Positions 54,612 through 64,000 of a stretch of 64,000 bases of DNA are shown here, piece after piece. A program made the position numbers and the translations under genes. Every line of letters begins with the position of its first letter. The first letter of the stretch is position 1. The stretch comes from Amoebophrya sp. A120 (taxonomy: Eukaryota; Sar; Dinophyceae; Syndiniales; Amoebophryaceae). Location of the stretch: contig CAJINV010000014.1 of NCBI GenBank assembly GCA_905178155.1, positions 902,116 through 966,115 on the forward strand. The letters are read 5' to 3'. The notes beneath the pieces were generated by a model. The model had not been told where the DNA came from. It ran no database searches and saw nothing but the letters and a program-made list of their open reading frames with translations.

Positions 54612-57600
54612 TCAGCTGCCCTGGCCCTGCAGCGAGTGTTTCACCTGAAACAAGAAGTCAATCTCGTGCTGTTTCAGCACTTGGTTCTGGTCAAACGCGG
54701 CCACCAGTGGCGCACATCGCTCGTTCGTGGATTTTTTGTACTGGAGCGCCGTTTCCTCGGCAGTCATGGCCTCGTCTCGCGTGTTTGTCAACTCCAACAC
54801 CGTCGCGTTGATTGCGTTGGACTCGGTCACGAGCGATACTTTCTGCTTCTCGATCGCAAATTTCTGGTTCGACAGTTGCTCCTTCTCCTTCCGGTAGTTC
54901 GTTTTCACGTCGTTCAGCCTGTCTAATCCGTCCGACACGCTCGCTTCCACTTCGGACAGCATGGTCTGCAGCAAGACCACAATGCTGCCCCCGGACTCGT
55001 GCTTCTCGTACGGATTTGCCTTCTCGGGTCGCTCCACCTTCGGCAACCCACTAGGGTACGTTTCGTTCCTCGCCGACAAGGAGGAAAGGGATTTTTGTAA
55101 GAACAGCACCGGAACGCTCATCCCGTAGAACCGCTGCAGTTGGTCGATGGCGGACTGAATCACCTGTAAATGCAGTTGTTTCCGTCTGGAAACCTGCAAA
55201 AATTGAAATGCACGCTTCCCCATGAGATACTACGCACTTCAATTTCAATTTCAATACCCCTCCAGGCATGACAAATCTTAATCTTTTGTGAAGGGTGCAC
55301 TTTCGCTTTTCGAAGTCCGCAATACAAGCTTGCATTATTCCAGAAGACCGAGACAAATTTGCAGGTGATAGATTGGATAAACTTGCTCGACTCTTGGTCG
55401 TCTTTGATTTTCGCCTTCACCGTTTCGATCTCCTCGACCTTCGCCTGCTCCAAGTTCGCAAATTCAAATATATCAATGCCAAACATGTAGTAGTCTGCGC
55501 ATCATGGAGGTGTAATGTTCGTCTCTTGAAACGAACTTCAGTAGCACAACTTAATACCCAAGCACGACAATGTTTTTGAAGGCGGGTACTGCATCATGCG
55601 TAAACAGTTTTGAGAAGTAGGAATCGCCCCCCTTGTCTTGCATGACACTACTAAGCCAACATACGGCACTCCTGACGCACTTCATGCATCACAGATTTTG
55701 GCTCGTCCATGCGAAATATTCATCTTCCACACGACCCAGACTGAAAAATATGTTTGCAGTTGATAGACCTCCAGCTCGTGCAACTCGACGTCTGCGTTCA
55801 GGATTTTCTCGGGGAAGGTGATCGCGACACCGGATTGCAAGTCCAATTCGCCCTGGACGGTGTCGTACTCATGACTCTTCTCGGTCAGTTGCAAACTGGC
55901 CTCCTGCTGCTCCTTCAGGCACTCGTCTTTCTGTTCCACTTCCTCCTGTTTTTCCTTTTTCATCTCCGCGATCCTTCCGTCGATTTTGTCCAAAATGAGA
56001 CTGGTTGCGGCGGCAAGCTCCGGCGACTGTTTTGACGTGATCAGTTGCTTCAATTGGACCATTGCCTTCATTATCAAATGTGAAAGTGTCTGGGTCTGGA
56101 AGATTGGAACTTGTCATGCTAAATCTGAATCATGTAAAAATCTGTGTTGCGTCATTACCAAAAGCTGTCCACTAATCGAGAGGCAGTGTCTCATGCAGAA
56201 TAGGCATGATAGAACTCTCACAGCATCTGTCATGCTATGTCCTACATGGCAGACCTCATGGGTCATGGAAAACCTGCATGACAAGGACAACGCTTGCATT
56301 CATCCAGACCCAGACATTTTTGCATTTGATATTCATCGTGTTGACTTTTCGCCGGATCACTTTGTTCAGGACGGATTTCGGGGACGTGAGCAGCTCCAGT
56401 TTAAAATTGTTGTTCTCTCGGCGGTTATGCTGAGGAACCGTCGGGCGAAAACTCCTTCCAGCGTTCTTCTCCTTCTGCTTCCTGTTTTTCATCTTCTCTT
56501 GCTCCATCATGGCGTCTATGTATTGCAAAAGTGTCTGGGTCTGGAAAGTTGGAACTTGTTATTGCAAGGAAAAATCCCCCCTCCGCATATCAAAACGGAA
56601 ATCTGTGATGCAGATTTGTTGTCACAAATCAGCTTTGTCATGCTACACGGGAAAAGATGCGGACTGTAGTGCTGGGTGGCGTGGGGGAGCCTTGCATCTT
56701 CAGCATGATAGGAGGCAGCTGAGAGTGGGAAACAGCATGACAAATTGCCTGCAAACGAGACCACGACTGCGGCTCTTGGCCTTCTAGTATGGCAAGTCGA
56801 TTTGGTGCCTCAAATTCTGCATCACAGATTTCCATTTCGATATGGGGAGGGGGGATTTTTCCGTTTGATACTTGTGATGCTACCTTTGGAACCCGGAACC
56901 TTTGGACTCTACATAAAATCTGTATTGCATGAAAAGCATAAGAGAGGCAATTTGTGCTACGCGGAGAGGGCTTTTCTCATGCGGTATGAGCATCGTGAAG
57001 CCCTCGCAGAGTCTCTGATGCTAGGGCATGCATCACAGACCTCATGGGTCATGGAAAATCTGCATGACAAACTTCTGCACTCTTCCAGACCCAGACATAT
57101 TTGCATTTGATAGCGTCCAACGAATTCGCGTCTTCGTCGTCCGAAAATTTCAAACTTTTCAACTTCAAAATCGGAGAAGCTAGGGACGACTTCTTGGCGG
57201 ATGCTTCTGTTCTTGAAGTACTAGTAGATCCACTAATAGGAGACGCCGCTCGCCCGCCTTTCGTTGTCGCTAAACCAGCCGCGCCCGCTTCCTCTACTGT
57301 TCCACTACCCGCCTTCGCCGCAGCCCGTGCTCGTCCACGACCAGCTGCATCCTCTTCAACCGGAACGGGAACGGAAGTACTAGCACCGGTTGTTCTTTGA
57401 AAAATTTTCCGCTTTTTATCCACAAGCTGGCTTGATGTTTTTCGCCGTTTGAACAACGATTCTCCAGCACGACGAGCTGCAGAAGCTTTGGTCATCTGCG
57501 ACGCTCTTGTCGAGGTCGCGGACCCGTCGTGCTTCGACGCAAACAGCGTGAACGCGCTGCTACTTCCTGTTGGTACAACGGTTGTAGTGTTGGTCCCGCT

Positions 57601-60600
57601 GCTCCCGCCCATTAACCGTTCCAAAGTGGCGTCCAACGCCGCAACTTCCTGCTCCCGTGCCGTGACCCGCGTGTCGTACTCTTCGCTCTGGAGTTGACAG
57701 GTCACCTCTAGCTCGTGCAACGTCTTCTTCGCCTCTTCCAACACATCGCCGGACTTTCCCAGCTGATTTTCCACCTGCAACAGCTGCAAACTGTTGGTCG
57801 ACAGTTCCTGCTTCTTCTGGGAAATAGAGTCGTCGGTGGCGGAGATTTCTTCCGTTTTCTTCTCCTTCAACGACGAAAATTCCGTTTTCTTGTGCGTCAA
57901 ATCGGCCCTGGTTTTTTCCAAGTCTTTGGTAAAAGTCTCCTGCATGGAGGACAGGATCCCGAACACCTTCTGGGTTCCGGCAGATTGGAATTCCGTGCGG
58001 GATGTCGGCGGCGCGGGGATCTGGTGGTCCTTCAAAATCTGCAGCAGTTGCGGCTTCATTGATAACGATGTTGGAGGACCGGCTTGATTTTGCATGATCT
58101 GCTCTTTGTCTTTACCTTGTGGAACAAGCGTGTTTGTAATTTTCGTGTCGGAAATAACGCCTGCTGGAATCGTTCTTACAGATGAAGTCGGAGAAGTTCC
58201 AAACAGAAACTGCTGCAGAACGTCGAACACCCTCGACAAGGTCAGACTGCGCACGTCACTCGCCGGTAAAACCACCCCCTCGTCGATGAAAGAAGAAGTT
58301 GTTGCACTCCCACTGTTATCAAATGTAAAACTGTCTGGGTCTGGAAACTTGTAATGCTGAGATGTGAGTAGTAAGTGCTCTGTAGTGCACAACCAAGCAT
58401 GAGAAATATTTGCGGGGCTACAGTGTTGCGCTTTTCGCATAACAAACTGCGTTTTTGCATGACAAGCAAAGGGGTCTCTTCTTGGACACGCATTACAGAC
58501 TTTTCAGTCATGCTAGACAAGCATGACAAACCTTGCATCCTTCCAGACCCAGACATTTTTGCAATCCATAACTGTGCTTTCCCAGAATCACCAAAGCGCC
58601 ATTTAGCGCGCCGATCGACTCGACGAGGTCCTTATCGAATGCAAATATGTCTGGGTCTGCGAGGTTGCATCAACTTGCGATGCTGTCTTTGGAAGGTAAA
58701 AAAAATCTGTATTGCATGACCAACAAGAGGAGTTCAGTTTGTGCTACGCGGAGTGTGCATAATTTCTCATGCGGAATACGCATCAGAAGGACCTTCAAAA
58801 ATCTGTGATGCTAGGACATGCATTTCAGGCATCATGGGTTATGCAAAATGTGCATGAAAAACCTGGCAATCTTCCAGATCCGGACATGTTTGCAATGCAT
58901 AGTCCTGCTCCAGCTCCTGCTTTTCCGCCAGTTCCTTCTCGCATCCTGTGCAAAAGTATCGCACTCGTACAAATGCAAGTCTTGCATTACAAATCTTGTT
59001 TCCAAGGCAAACCTGCGTTACAAATTCGATTTCTCATGCTGGGGAAATTTATAATGCATTTATACGAGTACGATACTTTTGCAATGCATATCTCGAAAAC
59101 CTCCACCAATTGCTTCAAGGAGGCTTGCATCTCCGCCGAATCCGCGGTCAAATTTTCGATGTCCATTTCCAAAGCCGCGATGGTCCCGGTGAGCCCAGCT
59201 TTTTCCTCTAACAATTTCTCCTTGTCGGAATTCTCGATCTGAAACTTGGCTTCGTTCTTCTCCGTTTCGCAGTAGTTCTGGAATTTCGCGAACCAGTCAG
59301 CGTCGTTATCCACGTCTTGCTCCACCTCCTGCCTGACTTTCTCCAGTAACGTGATGACCTTCGCGATCGGCTCGGCCGGCGGGTCTTGGACTGCGACTTG
59401 ACTCGCGGTTCCTTCCGTTTTCTTCTGGTAAACGAAAAATTGGTTCCTCTTTTGCAGCTGCCGCAAGAAGACTTCCTGTTCCGCAAGGGACGTAGTACCT
59501 TGTTGGAACAGAGATTTTTTTACCTTCCTTTTCATCTTCGGAGCGAGTCCCCGAGCACGGCTGGTAGAGGATGAAGTAGAAATGAATTCCTTGCCACTTT
59601 TGACCTTCTCCGTCACGACTTGAATTTGCCGTTTCCGCTCCCGTTCAAACTCGTCCGCGAGGTCGTCGTCGTGGAAATCGCTAGAAGTTGTAATAGCTCT
59701 CTGGTCTTTGCTTGTTTCGCTGGTTTGTTCCTTTATTTCCGCATGTTGCAACCTGTTCGACAAGCGGCCGTTCTTCGAATTACTATTTCCCGTCTGCACC
59801 AACGTCGCTGCTGTAGCACTATTGCTGCCCATCGTCGCCGCCTGGGAGCTGGCCAGTTGCAACGCGCTCTTCAAGGATTCCAGCAACTGATCCCGCTTCA
59901 ACTTCCGTGCCTCGTAGGACTCCGCCACGTTGCACATACGCGTGCTGTTGGTCAACTTGTTTTCCGCGGCCGTGACCTTCTGCGCCGCCCACGGCTCGTG
60001 GTGGTCTTCGTTGATCTTCAGCAAAGTTCCGCTCGCCCACATGGTTTCGTTCTTCAAAATAATCTCCTGCTGCATCGCCGTCTTGGTCGCCAGCTCGTTC
60101 GCGTGCAGTTCCCCGTAGTTTTTCAAGTCCAGTTGCAGCTGGTTTTCCGTGTTGGTCACCGTGTTGCTCATGTCGGTTTCCACCACTTCCAGCATGGCGA
60201 TCGCGTTCTGGATGGCGGAATTTTGCGCCAGTTCCGGGCGGTCCAGTTCCAAAAGCGCGGACTCCAGAATCGGGATCGCCTCCTGCGCCTCCGCCAACTG
60301 CTTCTCGTTCAAAATGTTGGACTCTACGAAAGTTTGGTTGTGCTTGTCCATGCTGGCCTGGACCTTCGCCAAATCCACTTTCTCGTCCTCGATGTCCTGC
60401 CACATCTCCGCCACCTCTCCGTGCAACTTCTGGTTCGTGGTCTGGTACCACTTCAGAATGCCCGCGGCGGAGTGCAGCGTTTGCGCGTCGGATTTCAGCA
60501 TCTGGTCGCACATCTGCTGTGCCTTCATGTCCTCGATGTTCTCCTGTTTCAGTTTCAAGATGAGGTTTTTCACCAAGTTCACGACTTTCAGCATGGAAGT

Positions 60601-62626
60601 GGAAACGTAGGAGCTCGTGCTGTCCTGATCAGGATTCTGCTTCAATTGTTCTGTCGAAGCCGTAGAAGATGATCTGCTGCTTCTAAACAGCTGCTTCCTC
60701 GCTTCCCGTAGTTGCTCAGAAATCATAAACGTAGTCGACTTGATGTTCATCCTCTGGGTCGTGGAAGCGGCTGCGCTAGAACTACTTTGCGCATCGGTGG
60801 TCATTTGATGTTCCCCAGATATCGACGCCGTCGCCAACCGCATCGCCTGCGTTTGCGCGTGCTCCAAAACCCGTTTCAAGGAATCGCCGTGTTCTGCTCC
60901 TTCTTGCAAACTATGCATTGCAAAAGCATCGACGCACTTGGACCACGTACAAATCTAAATCATTTGTTGTGAAAAAGATAAAAATTCTGAAGCAATCTGC
61001 ACCGCTGATTCAGATACTTAATCACAACGAGTTCTACACGATAGACCTCAAGATGAGCTTTTGCCGTTGATACAAGAACATCATCGCAGCTGTTGCCATC
61101 GCACTGCTTTTCAGCACGTTCACCGCGGACGCACAGGCGGAAATCTGCATTTTCAAGTCCTTTTCCAGCTCCAGGAATTCCTTCTTCTTCGCGTCAATCT
61201 CATTCCCCAGAGAAACGATAAGCGACCCGGACGAGTCGGAGTACTCTTGTGCCGTCTTGATCGCGTCCGTTTTCTCGGTGACAATCGCCGCCTTTTCCGA
61301 TTTCTCCTCGTCTATCTTCGTCAGCCGCGTGTATCAACTGCAAAAATGTCTGGGTCTGGAAACTTGTGATGCAAGTCAGGGAAAAATGCGCATACTGTAA
61401 TGCACTGCCAAGCATGACAAGTTTTTCCGTGGTTCAGAGTTGAATACTCTGCATGAGAAACTGCGTTTTCGCATGACAGGCAAGAGAAGCCCTTTGCGGC
61501 CATGCAATTCAGAGCTCAAAGTCATGCCGGACTAGCATGACAAATCCCGGAATCTTCCAGACCCAGACATTTTTGCATTTGATAGCGTGTCACACCGGTC
61601 AATCTCGGACTGGAGCAGTGATTGTTTCTCGTCGTAGGTCGTAACCGCGGTCTTCTCCTCGGTATTGAGCTCCTCGAGTTCCTGCATGGCCTGCGTTTCC
61701 AGCTCCTCGATCATTTGCTTCAAATCCTCGACACTGCTGGCTTTCGTTAGCGATTTTTTGGAGGATTTCTTCTCGGATAGACCTCCGCGAGTTGATGTTG
61801 TTGTTTCCAAAATCATCTCCACCGCTGCGCTGTGCTGCTTGGCTTCTTCTGTGCTGGAAGTATAAGTCCTCGTGTCTGTCTGCAAAAAGGACACCGCATT
61901 GCTGCTCATCGCCGTCCCGCTTTCCTGCAATTTCATCGCTAACACGTCAAATTGGTCCAACGCGGTCCTCACCGCCTTCGAAAACTCCTCGTTTTTTGTG
62001 AGCACCTCGCGGTATTCACCGTGCTCCTTCTTCCGCTCCGCTTCGTTCTCCGCGTGGATCTTCTTGCTCTCCCGCAGCTCCGTTTGCAGCAGGCTGTCCT
62101 CTTCCGCCAACTTCTCCAGATCGTTCTCCGCGGTCGCCTTCTCTGCCGAGGCAGTCACCAAAGTGGTTTCCGCGTCCGTGTAAATCTGGTTCTGTTCCGA
62201 CAACGACGTCCCCAGGGTCTGCTGCTCCTGCCGGTGAAATGTGGTCCGTTCGGTGAGGTCCGCGGCGGCTTTTTTCCCGATGCCGTCCAGAATCTCGATC
62301 ACCTTCTGGACCATGGCGTTCTTCTGGAGCACAACAAGACCACCTCCGTGCTGCTGCTGCTGCTGCTGCTGCCGCTGCCGAACAGCGGTCGTCGAACTGC
62401 TGCTGCGGGAAGATTCGTCTGCATTTAGAAGTTGATGCAGTTGCAGTTTATGTTCCGCAGCTTCCATGCGCCCTTGCCTTTTCTCCACTACCAGGACAGC
62501 GGTTGCCGGCACTATTACAGCATTGAAGTCCAGCAGTATAGTAGCCGTCGAAAAGATCGCTGCAAGAACTACCCTTGCTGCCAATGGGCAGCGAAGGGAG
62601 GAGAATCGTAAAACGGAAAGCCACAT
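54612..62626 (-). CDS. Large secreted coiled-coil protein, about 1,840 residues, nine introner sites
   Basis: Start ATG taken at 62624-62626, giving a signal peptide-like N-terminus (MWLSVLRFSSLR, then VVLAAIFSTATILLDFNAVI); an ATG 26 codons upstream is in frame. Exons: 61585-62626, 61073-61331, 59091-60911, 58902-58941 (40 nt), 58571-58632 (62 nt), 57113-58316, 56332-56516, 55766-56071, 55371-55470, 54612-55157. Nearly all is heptad-rich helix with polyQ near the N-terminus. A motif of the form KVI-x-LL-x-K/DLxxxE recurs (QKVIEILDGIGKKAAADL; KVITLLEKVRQEVEQDVDND followed by WFAKFQNYCETEKNE; QKVFGILSSMQETFTKDLEK; VVLLQTMLSEVEASVSDGLD). Repeated coiled-coil proteins of this style are abundant in dinoflagellates; an extrusome or secretory-matrix role is only a guess. 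At eight of the nine sites the frame is rejoined by removing element plus repeat; the 55471-55765 join is not settled. Stop at 54612 after HSLQGQGS. Confidence 0.82.
55158..55370. mobile_element. Introner, family I-like
   Basis: 213 bp; left ATCACCTGTAAATGCAGTTG, right GACAAATTTGCAGGTGATA. Flanks GACTG/GATTG (4 of 5). Removal joins DDQESSKFIQ to SAIDQLQRFYGM in frame. Confidence 0.85.
55471..55765. mobile_element. Introner, family A (diverged)
   Basis: 295 bp; left TATCAATGCCAAACATGTAG, right TATGTTTGCAGTTGATA. No direct repeat is visible (AAATA versus GACCT), and the exact protein join between VELHELEV and FEFANLEQAK is unresolved. Confidence 0.7.
56072..56331. mobile_element. Introner, family A
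   Basis: 260 bp. The direct repeat TTCAT is perfect. Interior close to the copy at 51845, same orientation. Removal joins RRKVNTM to KAMVQLKQLI in frame. Confidence 0.95.
56517..57112. mobile_element. Introner, family A, carrying a nested family D introner
   Basis: 596 bp in total; left TATGTATTGCAAAAGTGTCT, right CATATTTGCATTTGATA. The outer direct repeat GCGTC is perfect. Taking out the inner element (56560-56870) leaves a family A copy of normal size (about 280 bp). Removal joins DANSLDA to MMEQEKMKNRKQ in frame. Confidence 0.95.
56560..56870. mobile_element. Nested introner, family D
   Basis: 311 bp; left TATTGCAAGGAAAAATCCCC, right GGGGGGATTTTTCCGTTTGATA. Its own direct repeat CTTGT is perfect and lies within the family A sequence GGAACTTGT / CTTGTGATGC, so it inserted after the outer element. 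Confidence 0.95.
58317..58570. mobile_element. Introner, family A
   Basis: 254 bp. The direct repeat ACTGT is perfect. Removal joins LVILGKHS to GSATTSSFIDEG in frame. Confidence 0.94.
58633..58901. mobile_element. Introner, family A
   Basis: 269 bp; left TATCGAATGCAAATATGTCT, right GACATGTTTGCAATGCATA. The direct repeat GTCCT is perfect. Removal joins KQELEQD to LVESIGALNGAL in frame. Confidence 0.94.
58942..59090. mobile_element. Introner, family E, short
   Basis: 149 bp; left CATCCTGTGCAAAAGTATCG, right CGATACTTTTGCAATGCATA. The direct repeat TCTCG is perfect. Removal joins QLVEVFE to KELAEKQELEQD in frame. Confidence 0.92.
60912..61072. mobile_element. Introner, family E, short
   Basis: 161 bp; left TATGCATTGCAAAAGCATCG, right GATGAGCTTTTGCCGTTGATA. 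Flanks CAAAC/CAAGA (3-4 of 5). Removal joins MATAAMMFL to QEGAEHGDSLKRV in frame. Confidence 0.85.
61332..61584. mobile_element. Introner, family A
   Basis: 253 bp; left TATCAACTGCAAAAATGTCT, right full-length. The direct repeat GCGTG is perfect. Removal joins SEIDRCDT to RLTKIDEEKSEK in frame. Confidence 0.95.
62347..62373. repeat. CTG/CAG trinucleotide repeat in coding sequence
   Basis: On the minus strand it encodes a run of glutamines near the N-terminus of the coiled-coil protein. Confidence 0.8.
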
Positions 62627-63273
62627 CTTGGGTCCTCGTATCCGGCAGAATGCTAAGCACTTAGCTCGTGCGCACAAGAAGAACTTGTACGACTTTCTGC
62701 ACAAGTGCTGCTACGCGCAGCAGGTGCGGTCTTGCGACCGGGACGCGGCCGCGAGCGTGTGTCGCGAGGAACCTTGGCGAATCTCACATCATTTAAAGAG
62801 AAATTGGACGGCGGTCTGCTAGATTTGGACCGAGACGTTGACCTTTCTGGTAGCTGTTCTTTTGGAGATCACGAGTTCGTTGTGCATGCTGTGCCATGCG
62901 TAGTTGATTCAGTAGAAAAAGCACGAAAGTGAAACCACGACAAGGACTGCAGGGTAGATGAGACCGATGGAAAACTTGATTTTTTCAATCACGGATCTGG
63001 TTCACCATTTTCATAGCCTGCGAGCAAAAACCCATACTAGAATCGCTTTGTAGAAACATAGCGGCTCCCTCACAGTTTTCACCACTCTGTCTCTCCTAGA
63101 AAAATCACCAGAAATGCCACCACAGAACAGGCTCCGAAAAAGGATCAAAGATCGTGCATATACGTGCAATGTGGCAACTACAGTTCATCTGCTGGTACAG
63201 ATTAGTAGAAGAGAAATCAGCACAGCAATTTCACAGCGCCACCACTTCGTCATTTTCATTTGTTATAGTGCGT
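62627..63273. other. Intergenic, nothing recognised
   Basis: Between the stop of the right-edge gene (63274) and the start of the coiled-coil gene. No introner and no supported ORF; it probably contains the two UTRs. Confidence 0.5.
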
Positions 63274-64000
63274 CTAGTTCGCGTTTCCAGCCAACAAAGT
63301 GGAAGACACCTGTTTCTGGTCCTTTTCCATCTGAAAGTGAATCTCCGCGCCGCCAACGTGCCTCGCAAAGTCGCTGTCAAACGCGACGCAGTACAGACAA
63401 AACTCCTTCCCGTCTGGGTGCCCGCCTTTTTCCAGCCCCGTGCGCAACACCGCCGCGTGGGGCCCCTGGTCGATTGCCTTCGCGGTCAGACAGACGGCGA
63501 CCCGGCCGGCGTGCTTGCCGATCCAGTTTACCAACTTGTGTCTCACCTCGGTGACTTGCTTGTGCACTCGGCTGGCCGCGCGAACACATCTCTCGCAGCC
63601 CGTGGTAAACTCCACCTCCCCCAGGTACCGGCTGAAGTTGTGCACGAGGGCGTCGTAGAGCACAAACACTTTCGCCGCCCCGCAAACGGCGCGTCGCCAC
63701 GTGCCCCTATTTCCGTTCGCATCCAGCGCGACCGTTACGAGCCGCTGCATCGCGAGGCGGGCGCGCTCGGCCGTCTGCTCCTTCGTCCGCTGCTCCTTCA
63801 TCGCGTTCTTTCGGAACACGCGCTCGGGCGCGGGAATGGCCGGGGGTTCGATCACGAGCAGCGCGCCCTCCTGGTCTGCGGTGGACACGCCCGAAGCGAG
63901 ACCGGCGATGATGGGCCTTGTTCTGTCCTCGGCTTGTTCTTCCATACTCAGCGCGCCACCAACGAAGGGGCGCGCGATTCTTTCCAAAATGTCCGCCGGA
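63274..64000 (-). CDS. Unrecognised protein, 5' end outside window
   Basis: A GC-rich reading frame open from the right edge to the stop at 63274-63276, about 240 codons, with no introner. It reads through RTKEQTAERARLAMQRLVTV, AAKVFVLYDALVHNFSRYLG, VHKQVTEVRHKLVNWIGKHA, EFCLYCVAFDSDFARHVGGA and ends STLLAGNAN. The alternating hydrophobic strands and helices look like a folded enzyme, but I do not recognise it. An ATG at 63985-63987 is in frame; the frame continues to the edge, so the true start may be outside. Confidence 0.6.
   Translation of the reverse strand, partial: PADILERIARPFVGGALSMEEQAEDRTRPIIAGLASGVSTADQEGALLVIEPPAIPAPERVFRKNAMKEQRTKEQTAERARLAMQRLVTVALDANGNRGTWRRAVCGAAKVFVLYDALVHNFSRYLGEVEFTTGCERCVRAASRVHKQVTEVRHKLVNWIGKHAGRVAVCLTAKAIDQGPHAAVLRTGLEKGGHPDGKEFCLYCVAFDSDFARHVGGAEIHFQMEKDQKQVSSTLLAGNAN

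Noticed and set aside
59620-60672. 350-codon plus-strand ORF
   Set aside because: Shadow of the coiled-coil exon 59091-60911; its Arg/Leu/His/Gln bias is typical of antisense reading of heptad-rich sequence.
30185-62000. Regularly spaced similar sequences resembling a CRISPR array
   Set aside because: Copies are 150-600 bp, have inverted ends and lie in introns of eukaryotic genes; there are no short direct repeats with unique spacers.
1-64000. A transposase gene that could move the introners
   Set aside because: No ORF on either strand shows a transposase or integrase motif that I can recognise; the mobilising enzyme must be elsewhere.

Overview
This window reads as nuclear DNA of an alveolate, most likely a dinoflagellate-lineage parasite such as Amoebophrya (Syndiniales). 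The reasons are the one-directional gene arrangement (every gene I could support lies on the minus strand), dinoflagellate-style coiled-coil proteins, GTAAGT-type conventional introns, and above all dozens of introns that look like mobile elements ('introners'). They have terminal inverted repeats (TIRs), usually beginning TATC and ending GATA, and flanking direct repeats of about 5 bp. I call the TIR families A to I; these are my labels. The species is an inference, not proven. || Layout from high to low coordinate (5' to 3' for the minus strand): a partial gene at the right edge (63.3-64 kb); a secreted coiled-coil protein of roughly 1,840 residues split by nine introners (54.6-62.6 kb); a CDK20/CCRK-like protein kinase with large insertions (48.2-53.7 kb); an unrecognised low-complexity/coiled-coil protein (44.6-47.4 kb); a METTL14-type MT-A70 protein with a Ser/Arg-like N-terminus and a ~1,000-residue Gly-rich tail (36.8-43.8 kb); a membrane-anchored DUF3431 protein split by at least ten introners (30.1-36.1 kb); a small unrecognised protein (27.7-29.1 kb); several fragmented secreted or membrane proteins with both conventional introns and introners (10-26 kb); an unrecognised gene at 6.7-8.5 kb; a 3'-5' exonuclease-fold protein whose catalytic positions look substituted (2.2-6.6 kb); and a presumed mitochondrial membrane protein running off the left edge. 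|| The main result is the introner system. Where exon frame or protein homology can be checked, deleting the element plus one copy of its direct repeat rejoins the coding frame. The best test is METTL14, where deleting a 214-bp element plus TCGTT rebuilds the conserved [12 protein letters not shown] block. Elements occur in both orientations, one sits inside another with both sets of direct repeats intact, and two copies of one family 16.6 kb apart are still alike. No transposase gene is visible in the window. No tRNA, rRNA, CRISPR array or prokaryote-style promoter was found. Exon limits at conventional introns, and the ends of genes between 10 and 26 kb, are tentative.
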